Part shown: positions 53,287 through 62,310 of the stretch, piece by piece
Layout of the letters: the number at the start of each line of letters is the position of its first letter
Numbering within the stretch: position 1 is the stretch's first letter
NCBI RefSeq assembly: GCF_018390735.1
Contig: NZ_JAHBCL010000002.1
Location: forward strand, 124,001 to 188,000
Length of the DNA: 64,000 nucleotides
DNA from: Fusibacter paucivorans
GTDB taxonomy: Bacteria; Bacillota; Clostridia; Peptostreptococcales; Acidaminobacteraceae
Direction: 5' to 3'
The notes under the pieces: model-generated
What the model saw: only the letters and a program-made list of their open reading frames with translations
Told to the model about the DNA's origin: nothing
Database searches by the model: none
Program-made: the position numbers and the translations under genes

Positions 53287-54996
53287 ATGAATGGAATTGC
53301 GGCATCCGACGGAATCGGCATTGGAAAGGCACGAATTGTCAACAAGCCAATCATAGAAGTGACAAAGCAGAATAAGGTACAAACTGATGTAGAACGGCAA
53401 AAATTGACGGACGCTGTAGCGATGACAGAAAAACAGCTTAAAAATTTAGAAGACGTAGCTAAACGGCAGATTGGTGAAGATGAAGCGAAGGTTTTTGAGG
53501 CGCATCAAATGATTCTTCAGGATCCCGAGTGGATGAGCAGTATTGAACAAATTCTCAAAGAAGAGAAGTGTGATGCGGCCTATGCGACTGATAAGGCGAC
53601 GCGTGCCTTTATTCAAATTTTTGAAGGGATTGACGATGCCTACATAAAAGAGCGCGTTGCAGATCTGCGAGATGTTTCGCATCGTTTGCTCAGTAACATG
53701 CTCGGCATCGATCTTGTGGACTATTCACTTATTCAAGAAGACACTATTCTCGTTGGCCGTGATTTTGAACCCTCAGATACCGTTGGCTTTACAAATCCAT
53801 TTATTAAAGGGTTTATCACTGAAATTGGCAGTGCCAGTTCACATTCTGCCATTATCGCTAAAACGATGGGACTTCCAGCTGTCATTGGTGTTCCCGAAGC
53901 AACAAAAAAAATTGAAGAGGGCATTCAACTGATTATTGATGGCGGTACAGGCGAGGTTTTTGAATCTCCTAGTACAGATATGATGCAAAAGCTAACGACA
54001 AAACTTGAACAGCAAAAAGAAGAAGCGGAAGCGCTTAAGAAACTGATTACAGCTGAAAGTATGACGATAGATGGCATTGCCGTTGAGATTTCCGGCAATA
54101 TCGCTAATCCGAAAGATGCTGTTCACGTTATGGAAAACGGTGGTGATGGTGTTGGACTCTTTAGAAGTGAGTTTCTCTTTATGGATCGTGAAACGGCACC
54201 AACGGAAAATGAGCAGTTTGAAGCGTATAAACGCGCGGCTGAGATTTTAAAAGGCAAGCCCCTAATCGTTCGGACATTGGATGCAGGCGGTGATAAGCAT
54301 GTACCTTACTTAAATATCGCTTCAGAAATGAATCCATTTTTAGGCTATCGGGCGATTCGCATATGTCTCGACCGCGATGATTTGTTTCAGACGCAGCTCA
54401 GGGCAATATTGCGGGCAAGTCATTACGGCTTTGTCAAAATTATGTTTCCAATGATTGCAACATATGATGAGCTTCGGTCGGCAAAAGAAGCTGTTCAAAA
54501 GGCGAAAGAGACATTAAAAAAATTGAATCAGCCTTATGACGAGGCAATTCAAGTGGGAATTATGGTAGAAGTGCCTTCGGCAGCTGCGATTGCCGATATT
54601 TTAGCGACAGAAGCTGATTTTATGAGCATTGGTACCAATGATTTGACACAGTATGTTATGGCAGCTGATCGTATGAATGAATTGCTGGGCAATTTGAACA
54701 ATACTTTCCATCCTGCTGTTTTGAGGATGATTTATCAGACCATTAAAGCGTGTAAGAATGCAGGTAAAATGGTTGGCATGTGCGGTGAAGCAGCTGGTGA
54801 TAAATTATTAATTCCGCTTTTACTGGGTATGGGACTTGAAGAATTCAGCATGTCGCCAACAAAAATTCTAAAATCAAGAGAGATTATTCGTCGTTTGGAT
54901 ACAAGAGCGCTTGGTACATTGGTGGATACCGTGATGGCACTTAAAACAGCTGACGAAATAAAAGCATATCTCGAAACATTTTCAAGGAGGTTATGA
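53287..54996 (+). CDS. ptsI: PTS enzyme I (phosphoenolpyruvate-protein phosphotransferase)
   Basis: A 569-residue enzyme I, normal length. The phospho-His is in SASSHSAIIAKTMGLPAVIG (about residue 187), where the common GGRTSH is replaced by GSASSH. PEP-binding motifs include DGVGLFRSEFLFMDR, RTLDAGGDKHVPY and the C-terminal Cys in MVGMCGEAAGD. It takes phosphate from PEP and gives it to HPr. It lies in the fru operon with ptsH next, not in a separate pts locus. Confidence 0.95.
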   Translation: MNGIAASDGIGIGKARIVNKPIIEVTKQNKVQTDVERQKLTDAVAMTEKQLKNLEDVAKRQIGEDEAKVFEAHQMILQDPEWMSSIEQILKEEKCDAAYATDKATRAFIQIFEGIDDAYIKERVADLRDVSHRLLSNMLGIDLVDYSLIQEDTILVGRDFEPSDTVGFTNPFIKGFITEIGSASSHSAIIAKTMGLPAVIGVPEATKKIEEGIQLIIDGGTGEVFESPSTDMMQKLTTKLEQQKEEAEALKKLITAESMTIDGIAVEISGNIANPKDAVHVMENGGDGVGLFRSEFLFMDRETAPTENEQFEAYKRAAEILKGKPLIVRTLDAGGDKHVPYLNIASEMNPFLGYRAIRICLDRDDLFQTQLRAILRASHYGFVKIMFPMIATYDELRSAKEAVQKAKETLKKLNQPYDEAIQVGIMVEVPSAAAIADILATEADFMSIGTNDLTQYVMAADRMNELLGNLNNTFHPAVLRMIYQTIKACKNAGKMVGMCGEAAGDKLLIPLLLGMGLEEFSMSPTKILKSREIIRRLDTRALGTLVDTVMALKTADEIKAYLETFSRRL

Positions 54997-54998
54997 TC

Positions 54999-55253
54999 AT
55001 GAAACAAGAAATCGTTATCGCAGCAGAGGCAGGCTTTCACGCAAGACCAGCTTCTATTTTTGCCAAAAAAGCAATGGGTTATCAGTGTGATATTAATATC
55101 TCTTGTGAAGGAAAAGAGATAAACGGCAAATCCATCATGAGTATTTTAACGCTTGGTGCCGCAAAGGGGTCTGTTGTAACACTTACTTGCGAAGGTGCAG
55201 ATGAAGCAGAAGCGATGGCTGAATTGGCTGCTTTTATTGAAACCATGGATTAA
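54999..55253 (+). CDS. ptsH: PTS phosphocarrier HPr
   Basis: An 84-residue HPr with active His15-type motif GFHARPAS and the regulatory Ser in NGKSIMSILTLG, so it can be a target for HPr kinase and CcpA control. ATG at 54999 is 8 nt from AAGGAGG; another ATG at 54993 is too close. Last gene of the operon, followed by a terminator. Confidence 0.95.
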   Translation: MKQEIVIAAEAGFHARPASIFAKKAMGYQCDINISCEGKEINGKSIMSILTLGAAKGSVVTLTCEGADEAEAMAELAAFIETMD

Positions 55254-55341
55254 TGATGCCGTTACAATGGCGATGTATAAATAGGAAGATCAAAGAGAAT
55301 GTATCAAGTGAACCAAGTTAATGGACACGAATTTTAATACA

Positions 55342-55380
55342 AAAAGCTGTCAGATCATCAAGTGAATGACAGCTTTTTTA
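55342..55380 (+). terminator. Terminator of the fru-pts operon
   Basis: AAAAGCTGTCA (55342-55352) pairs with TGACAGCTTTT (55367-55377), followed by a T-run. Confidence 0.92.
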
Positions 55381-55430
55381 TCGTTACAAACGGTTTACAT
55401 AATCGTTACAAAAAAATATGTAAAAACCCC

Positions 55431-55459
55431 TTGAAATTTTTAGAAGGAGGGTGTATAAC
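55431..55459 (+). promoter_or_regulatory. Sigma-A promoter of hsp20
   Basis: TTGAAA (55431-55436), 17-bp spacer, TATAAC (55454-55459), placing the start at about 55466, just before the CIRCE element. Confidence 0.75.
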
Positions 55460-55470
55460 ATAATTAAGAG

Positions 55471-55497
55471 TTAGCACTCAACGAGATAGAGTGCTAA
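55471..55497. promoter_or_regulatory. CIRCE element (HrcA operator)
   Basis: TTAGCACTC (55471-55479), 9-bp spacer, GAGTGCTAA (55489-55497): a perfect match to CIRCE. It lies in the 5' leader of the small heat-shock gene, so HrcA should repress it. Confidence 0.97.
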
Positions 55498-55545
55498 CAA
55501 TTCAAATATATTACCAATTATAAAAATTGAAAGGAGTTGTTTAAC

Positions 55546-55983
55546 ATGACAGGTTTAGTACCATTTAACAGAAGAAGAGGCGATGTTTTTAGTAATGATT
55601 TTTACAATGTTTTAGACGACTTTTTCTCAGATAGCTGGCCAGCACGCAGAAGTCTCGCAGCAGATACGTTTAAAGTTGATGTTAAAGATGAAGCTGATCA
55701 CTACGAAATCGTCGCAGAAGTGCCAGGCGTTCGTAAAGATGAAATTAATGTTACATTAGATGAAAATCGGCTGATGATTAACATTGATCGCGATGAAACA
55801 GTAGAAGAAAAAGAAAATAATTACCTTCACAGAGAAATAAGAAAATGCGCCATGAAGCGCAGTGTCTATTTAGGTGATGTCGATTCTGAAAACATCAGTG
55901 CGAAATTAGAAGATGGCATGCTGAAACTTTATGTGCCAAAACAGCAAAAAATCGAAAGCAAACGACAAATCGAAATTCAATAA
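55546..55983 (+). CDS. Hsp20/alpha-crystallin small heat-shock protein
   Basis: A 145-residue holdase chaperone. The alpha-crystallin domain runs from about residue 40 (FKVDVKDEADHYEIVAEVPG) to the C-terminus with NYLHREIRKCAMKRSVYLG and LEDGMLKLYVPK; the tail is short and ends in QIEIQ. ATG at 55546 follows AAAGGAG. Directly controlled by CIRCE, which in most Firmicutes marks groESL and dnaK operons. Monocistronic with a terminator. Confidence 0.95.
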   Translation: MTGLVPFNRRRGDVFSNDFYNVLDDFFSDSWPARRSLAADTFKVDVKDEADHYEIVAEVPGVRKDEINVTLDENRLMINIDRDETVEEKENNYLHREIRKCAMKRSVYLGDVDSENISAKLEDGMLKLYVPKQQKIESKRQIEIQ

Positions 55984-56067
55984 TCTGCACATTTGTGTGT
56001 GATTGGCAACCTAATATAAGGGAGGTTGTTTCGAAGCGATTTAGAAAAGCGATGCAATTTATTTTAA

Positions 56068-56111
56068 CCTTTGGAAATAGCCAATTGAGTTGGCGTTCCA
56101 AAGGTTTTTTT
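56068..56111 (+). terminator. Terminator after hsp20
   Basis: CCTTTGGAA (56068-56076) pairs with TTCCAAAGG (56096-56104), followed by seven T. The loop contains a CCAATT/AGTTGG inner pairing. Confidence 0.88.
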
Positions 56112-56158
56112 ATGTTATAATGAGCATGAGTATAACAATATAAAGAGGGAGATTAACC

Positions 56159-56983
56159 ATGTTTATCGTTAACCAAGAAAAATGTACAGGGTGTGGAAAA
56201 TGTATAGCGGATTGTTTTCCAAGAGATATCAAGATGAATGAGAATGGCAAGGCTGTTATCCGAAATCGTACTTGTATTGCCTGTGGGCATTGCGTTGCGA
56301 TTTGCCCCGTAAACGCGGTGACTTGTGATCATTTAGACATGTCGGAAGTTGTTGAATACAATGCTGATGACTTTGATATTGCGCCGAAAAAGTTGATGAA
56401 TTTTATTCATTTCAGACGTACGATACGCAATTTTAAGAATCAGCCATTGACACAAGAACAGATTTTGAAAATTATTGATGCAGGCAGATTTACACAAACC
56501 GGCGGCAACTTGCAAGATGTTTCATTTATTGTTGTACAAAAAGAACTCGATGCTTTAAAAAGTCTTATCTTTGAAAGTTTAAATGACGCGGCAAAGTTTT
56601 TTATTAAAGAAGTCGAAGAAGGCAAACGCGAATCGTCCGGCTATGCAAAGCTGTGGTTAAAAATGTATGAGGCATATCAGCTGGATCCGGTTGCCAATGA
56701 CCGACTTTTCTTCAATGCGCCCGCCATTATTGTCGTCGTTGCTGATTCGCAGGTAAACGGCGCATTGGCATCTTCGAATATGGAACTAATGATAAACGCA
56801 ATGGGTCTCGGAACCATGTTTAGCGGTTTCTTTATCCGAGCATCTGCGATGAATCCGAAAATTGCTGATTTTTTAGGTGTGCCAGATCGTACGAAAATTG
56901 TGACATGCATGGTTGTTGGGCAGCCAAATGTCACCTATAAGCGAACGGTGCCGAGGAATAAACCGGATGTTGTTTGGATGTAG
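56159..56983 (+). CDS. Nitroreductase with N-terminal 2x[4Fe-4S] ferredoxin domain
   Basis: A 274-residue fusion. Residues 1-60 hold two cubane motifs, CTGCGKCIADCFP and CIACGHCVAICP. The rest is an FMN nitroreductase fold (RRTIRNFKNQPLTQEQILKII, then AGRFTQTGGNLQDVSF, and GLGTMFSGFF). Typical anaerobe enzyme using ferredoxin-level electrons on nitro compounds, quinones or flavins; natural substrate unknown. A TATAAT at 56116-56121 sits 37 bp upstream. Bidirectional terminator follows. Confidence 0.93.
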   Translation: MFIVNQEKCTGCGKCIADCFPRDIKMNENGKAVIRNRTCIACGHCVAICPVNAVTCDHLDMSEVVEYNADDFDIAPKKLMNFIHFRRTIRNFKNQPLTQEQILKIIDAGRFTQTGGNLQDVSFIVVQKELDALKSLIFESLNDAAKFFIKEVEEGKRESSGYAKLWLKMYEAYQLDPVANDRLFFNAPAIIVVVADSQVNGALASSNMELMINAMGLGTMFSGFFIRASAMNPKIADFLGVPDRTKIVTCMVVGQPNVTYKRTVPRNKPDVVWM

Positions 56984-57066
56984 TGCTTTTAACTGGTATT
57001 AAAAGTACAATAAAGATTTTTGCATAAACAGGATTTTTATTGATTTCACAGCGTATTGATCATCGA

Positions 57067-57104
57067 AAAACGGTATCCATCATCAGTGTGTTGGATACCG
57101 TTTT
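57067..57104. terminator. Bidirectional terminator
   Basis: AAAACGGTATCCA (57067-57079) pairs with TGGATACCGTTTT (57092-57104). A-rich and T-rich flanks allow both strands; it separates convergent genes. Confidence 0.85.
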
Positions 57105-57138
57105 GTATAAACTAAAAAAATTGACTGTATTTGAATAC

Positions 57139-57915
57139 TTAGGGAAGCCGAATCTGCTGTCGATGATTATAAAGAGATTGATAACCAAAAGTGAGTGATA
57201 AAAAGACAGAAAGGCAAACCGCTGTACAGATGGCAACCATAATGGCGATTTGATACATGATTGCTGTAAGCGGAAGTGTCCCCGAAAGAATTTGACCGGT
57301 CATCATCCCCGGAAGTGAGATGATCCCCATGCTCAACATGCTGTTGAGCGTCGGTAATAATGCTGTCTCAAGCGCTTGATTAACATAGGGCAATAGTATT
57401 TTCCGCGGTTCGACACCAAGATTCAGCAGGGTGTCTATTTTATTGCGATCTGAGGCGAGGTTCGTCATAAAAGTTTTTATGCCAAGTGAAACGCCAGTCA
57501 TTGCATTGCCAATAATCATGCCGCCTATGGGAATGGTATATTGCGGATTGAAAACGCTGATTCCAATGACACCGCCGATAAAGTAGAGAATGACAAGTAA
57601 ACCGCTCAGGGCAATGGAAATCATAATGCCGATTTTGAAGGCGCGATTGAGCCCCGGCTGTTTTGACAGAACACGGTGAAAAGCAAAGGCGATCATCGAA
57701 AAGATATAGAGAAGCGTCCAGAGCGGGTGTGGATTATCAAAGATGTAAGTGAGAACAAGCCCTGCGAGAATAAGCTGTATCGTCATGCGAATACTGGCGA
57801 TGACCAGCAGCTTTGACTGTTCTATTTCGGCACGTTTCATGACAGCTAGAACGACGAGCAAAAGCAGGTAAATGCTGCTGAACTGAATGAGGTTTAACTG
57901 AATAATATCATTCAT
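57139..57915 (-). CDS. fetB: FetB-like (UPF0014) ABC transporter permease
   Basis: A 258-residue protein with about seven membrane helices. Hallmarks are the GGMIIGNAMTGVSLG segment (about 133-147), VEPRKILLPYVNQALETALLP and SMGIISLPGMMTGQIL. The family exports iron, helping oxidative-stress resistance in E. coli. It follows the ATPase gene by 3 nt. Metal specificity here is inferred from the family only. Confidence 0.88.
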   Translation of the reverse strand: MNDIIQLNLIQFSSIYLLLLVVLAVMKRAEIEQSKLLVIASIRMTIQLILAGLVLTYIFDNPHPLWTLLYIFSMIAFAFHRVLSKQPGLNRAFKIGIMISIALSGLLVILYFIGGVIGISVFNPQYTIPIGGMIIGNAMTGVSLGIKTFMTNLASDRNKIDTLLNLGVEPRKILLPYVNQALETALLPTLNSMLSMGIISLPGMMTGQILSGTLPLTAIMYQIAIMVAICTAVCLSVFLSLTFGYQSLYNHRQQIRLP

Positions 57916-57918
57916 GGA

Positions 57919-58599
57919 TTATGCCTCCTTTTGGGTCAAAGCCGTATTGACGACAGATCGCTGAGTCTGTTCTTTTATAGCATCAAGGTCGATGACAGCA
58001 TCTGCATATGTTTCGATCAGCCGCTGGTCATGACTGACGACAATAAGCGTCCTGTTTGTATCAGTCATCAGTAGTTTTAGGTTTTCAAAGAGTTTCCGGC
58101 TCGTCGTTTCGTCAAGTGCCGAAGTTGGTTCGTCAAGCATCAAGACGTCTGATTGAAATGAGAGAAAAATTGCGATATAAATGCGTTGCCGTTCACCGCC
58201 GGAAAGTGTTTGACAGTGTGTATCCAGTGGAAACGGTGCTAAACAGAGCGTGAGATACTTTTGTATGGTGTCATCATCGGGTATTGCCAAATTTCGATAA
58301 CGGTAGTAATGGGCGAAATTTTCGCGAATGGTGCTGTCGAATAAGTAGACGGTTTGACCACATAGCAGCAATTGTTGCCGCAGCAAAACTGCGTCAATAG
58401 AATCGATGGATTCATCATTTAAACAAATGGTGCCGGATGCAGGTGATGTCGTCGCATTCAACAGTTTCAGCAGTGTTGTTTTGCCGGTACCGCTTGGTCC
58501 TTTAATAAAAGTAAGCTTTTCAGCCTGAATTTGAAGATCCGGATACCGAATCATATGGTTAAAATTAAGAGATTCTGTTTTTATTAAAATACGTGGCAT
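57919..58599 (-). CDS. fetA: FetA-like ABC transporter ATPase
   Basis: A 226-residue ATPase with Walker A GPSGTGKTTLLKLL, signature TLSGGERQRIYIAIF and Walker B VLMLDEPTSALDETT. ATG at 58599 follows AGGAGG; an upstream in-frame ATG at 58626 has no ribosome site. With FetB it makes the exporter. It is divergent from a PadR-type regulator across a 142-bp region containing a palindrome. Confidence 0.88.
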   Translation of the reverse strand: MPRILIKTESLNFNHMIRYPDLQIQAEKLTFIKGPSGTGKTTLLKLLNATTSPASGTICLNDESIDSIDAVLLRQQLLLCGQTVYLFDSTIRENFAHYYRYRNLAIPDDDTIQKYLTLCLAPFPLDTHCQTLSGGERQRIYIAIFLSFQSDVLMLDEPTSALDETTSRKLFENLKLLMTDTNRTLIVVSHDQRLIETYADAVIDLDAIKEQTQRSVVNTALTQKEA

Positions 58600-58681
58600 A
58601 AATGCCTCCTTAGCAGGGTATATCATTCATGGTTGATCGGTTGAAATAGAGATGCCGCCATGTTACAATATCATTACGGTA

Positions 58682-58706
58682 AACGATATCGAAATACGAT
58701 ATCGTT
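58682..58706. promoter_or_regulatory. Palindromic operator between fetAB and the padR-like gene
   Basis: AACGATATCG (58682-58691), 5-bp spacer, CGATATCGTT (58697-58706): a perfect inverted repeat in which each arm is itself partly palindromic (CGATATCG). Probable PadR-type binding site acting on both genes. Confidence 0.7.
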
Positions 58707-58741
58707 ATTAATAATCATATTATAGCAGTAGGAGGCAATTG

Positions 58742-59056
58742 ATGCAAGAAAGGATCTTGAGAAAGCTTTTTCTCGGTTTTATAGAAGTTCATATTTTATA
58801 CCATGCGGAAAAAGCGCCTGTTTATGGCGCTTGGCTAATTGACGAACTCGCTTCACATGGCTATGCGCTTAGCCCTGGAACACTTTATCCTATTTTAAAG
58901 CAAATGCTGTCTATGGAACTTTTAACGCAGGAAATGGTAACCGTTTCAGGAAAACAACGGAAGTACTACTACATAACACCGACTGGCAGGACGGCGCTAG
59001 ATGAGGCAAAAAAGCGCGTTGATTTGATGCATGAAGAATTAAATGGTGATCATTAA
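58742..59056 (+). CDS. PadR-family transcriptional regulator
   Basis: A 104-residue one-domain winged-helix protein with VYGAWLIDELASHGYALSPG and TLYPILKQMLSMELL, the PadR signature, and a short C-terminal helix, so the small PadR class. ATG at 58742 lies 6 nt after AGGAGG. Divergent from fetAB with a shared palindrome, so it probably controls the exporter and itself. Inducer unknown. Confidence 0.9.
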   Translation: MQERILRKLFLGFIEVHILYHAEKAPVYGAWLIDELASHGYALSPGTLYPILKQMLSMELLTQEMVTVSGKQRKYYYITPTGRTALDEAKKRVDLMHEELNGDH

Positions 59057-59250
59057 CAGCCTTAAATATGATTTAGCAAGTATAAAACGACGCAAGCGTT
59101 GGTAAAAAATATCAAAACGATGCGAAAAAAACGCGAGCAACTTGGGAAAATTTTACCTTTCTAACTTGCAGATGTACGTCAAACAGTACAATATGCGCAA
59201 TTCTATGTTTGGCATGACATTTGCAACGTATATTAGTTGTGGAGGTGCAA

Positions 59251-59817
59251 ATGGGAAACCAATTATTATCTGGTCTTCATATTAATCCTATCATTGCAGC
59301 TATCCATCATGAAGATGCACTGGATGAAGCGCTTAATTCACAAGTGGAAATTGTTTTTCTTCTGACGAGCAATATTCTGTCACTTGAAGAAACGGTGAGT
59401 CGTGTGAAGGCGACCGGTAAAAAAGTATTTGTTCACGCAGACCTTGTGGAGGGATTGTCGAGGGATTTAATGGGGCTGAAATTCATATGTGACGTCACGA
59501 AGCCCGACGGGATCATTACGACAAAAACGCATTTGATTAAGGCGTGCAAAAAAATGAATGTCATGGCCATTCAACGTATTTTTTTACTGGATTCTCACAA
59601 TTTTGAATCAGGTGTGAAGTCCGTGTACGACTGTTCTCCCGATGCAGTGGAAATATTGCCAGGAATCATGCCGACGATGACCAGTCAGTTTGTCAGCTTA
59701 ACGAAGAAGCCGATTATAACTGGCGGCCTCATCACGACAAAGGATGACATTATCCAGAGTCTGAAGGCAGGTGCGAGCGGTATTTCAACGAGCAAAAGGG
59801 AAATATGGAACGACTAA
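59251..59817 (+). CDS. glpP: Glycerol-3-phosphate-responsive antiterminator
   Basis: A 188-residue TIM-barrel RNA-binding antiterminator. Features are the opening INPIIAAIHHEDALDEAL, VFVHADLVEGLSRD, PDGIITTKTHLIKACK and the C-terminal PIITGGLITTKDDII, all typical of GlpP. With glycerol-3-phosphate it binds leader RNA and lets polymerase pass a terminator. GGAGGTG precedes ATG 59251. It opens the glycerol operon, and a likely target leader lies at 62121-62172. The gap 59057-59250 shows no clear terminator. Confidence 0.93.
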   Translation: MGNQLLSGLHINPIIAAIHHEDALDEALNSQVEIVFLLTSNILSLEETVSRVKATGKKVFVHADLVEGLSRDLMGLKFICDVTKPDGIITTKTHLIKACKKMNVMAIQRIFLLDSHNFESGVKSVYDCSPDAVEILPGIMPTMTSQFVSLTKKPIITGGLITTKDDIIQSLKAGASGISTSKREIWND

Positions 59818-59835
59818 GAGAAGGGGTGGAATGAA

Positions 59836-60186
59836 GTGAAACATTTATTTACGATCATTGGAACTGCGATTGCAGGTATGTTCGTCATGAGCGTTTGGGG
59901 CGCATTCTCAGGTGCTTACGGCATTGGCGGCGGCTGGTTTGCCGGCTTTTTAATTATCGGCTCAATGTGGTATATGAATCACTATCTCGGTGTACATAAC
60001 AATGACGGCGCTTGGGTAGACATGGCACTCGGTATTGGTACGGCGGGTTTAATGCGCGGCGTGTTTGAAAATGGGATCAGCGTTGGCGTGGATGCGCTTC
60101 CAACTTTATTATTTGTTGCTATCGGTGGGATTCTTGGTGGGGTCACAGCCGTTGCTTTTCAACGCTATAAAGCGAAAGCAGAATAG
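59836..60186 (+). CDS. Small membrane protein, Lin0368-like putative glycerol transporter subunit 1
   Basis: A 116-residue protein with about three to four membrane helices. It shares the layout GGGWFAGF, WYMNHYLGVHNNDGAWVDMALG with the next gene product (GGWMAASF, WTINHGVGLIVQTGAWVDMAFA), so the two are paralogues and may form a heteromer. GTG start at 59836 after AAGGGGTGG. The position between glpP and glpK, where glpF usually sits, suggests glycerol entry. I recall related Listeria proteins being called putative glycerol transporter subunits; no mechanism is known to me. Confidence 0.7.
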   Translation: MKHLFTIIGTAIAGMFVMSVWGAFSGAYGIGGGWFAGFLIIGSMWYMNHYLGVHNNDGAWVDMALGIGTAGLMRGVFENGISVGVDALPTLLFVAIGGILGGVTAVAFQRYKAKAE

Positions 60187-60197
60187 GAGGCGGAATC

Positions 60198-60527
60198 ATG
60201 ACAATGGCAAATATCATTACGACAATCGCTGGTGGTTTTATTTTTCCATTTTTAGTCAGACTTTTATGGGATAAGTTTGTTGAAGATTTTGGACCGATTG
60301 GTGGCTGGATGGCTGCATCATTTATCGTCGGTCTTGCATGGACCATTAATCACGGCGTCGGTTTGATCGTTCAAACAGGCGCATGGGTAGATATGGCATT
60401 TGCAGCGGGTATTGGCTTGTTCGTTGCCTCTGCTGTTTCTGGTGATCACGTTGGCAAAGGCCTTACCAATGCACTCTTTGCAATTATCGGTGGTACACTC
60501 GGCGGTTTCATTTTATCTTGTTTATAA
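60198..60527 (+). CDS. Small membrane protein, Lin0368-like putative glycerol transporter subunit 2
   Basis: A 109-residue membrane protein with about four helices (FPFLVRLLWDKF, ASFIVGLAWTINHGVG, MAFAAGIGLFVASAV, ALFAIIGGTLGGFILSCL). The shared motif TGAWVDMA links it to the upstream gene product. AGGAGG precedes ATG 60198; glpK begins 19 nt after it. No aquaglyceroporin NPA motif is present, so it is unrelated to GlpF. Role in glycerol uptake is inferred from context and from memory of the family name. Confidence 0.7.
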   Translation: MTMANIITTIAGGFIFPFLVRLLWDKFVEDFGPIGGWMAASFIVGLAWTINHGVGLIVQTGAWVDMAFAAGIGLFVASAVSGDHVGKGLTNALFAIIGGTLGGFILSCL

Positions 60528-60534
60528 TATTTAA

Positions 60535-62043
<1,509 letters not shown>

Positions 62044-62052
62044 TTATCCGGC

Positions 62053-62081
62053 TATACAGGACAGTTTGACTGTGATATACT
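62053..62081 (+). promoter_or_regulatory. Possible internal promoter of the G3P dehydrogenase genes
   Basis: TATACA (62053-62058), 17-bp spacer, TATACT (62076-62081), just after the glpK stop; start near 62088. Confidence 0.45.
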
Positions 62082-62120
62082 GGAAATAACAATTGGATAT
62101 TGAAAGGTAAGAGTGATGAG

Positions 62121-62172
62121 AACCGCTAATAAGTGGCCCACGGGAGTGGGCTTGCTTAGTAGCGGTTTTTTT
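62121..62172 (+). terminator. Attenuator-type terminator, probable GlpP target
   Basis: AACCGCTA (62121-62128) pairs with TAGCGGTT (62160-62167), with inner GCCCAC/GTGGGC, then eight T. It sits about 140 nt before the dehydrogenase start and downstream of a promoter, the arrangement of GlpP-controlled leaders. It would also end the glpK transcript unless antiterminated. Confidence 0.75.
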
Positions 62173-62310
62173 TATGAAGAGATCATAGAAGAGATCATAT
62201 AGATTTAAACCTGTCCTTGGTAGCCATGAACCAAGGTGCAGTTTGATATAGACGCTGTTGGGATCGTCTCGGCGGCGGGATGGATCAAATGGAAATCTAG
62301 GGGGATATCT

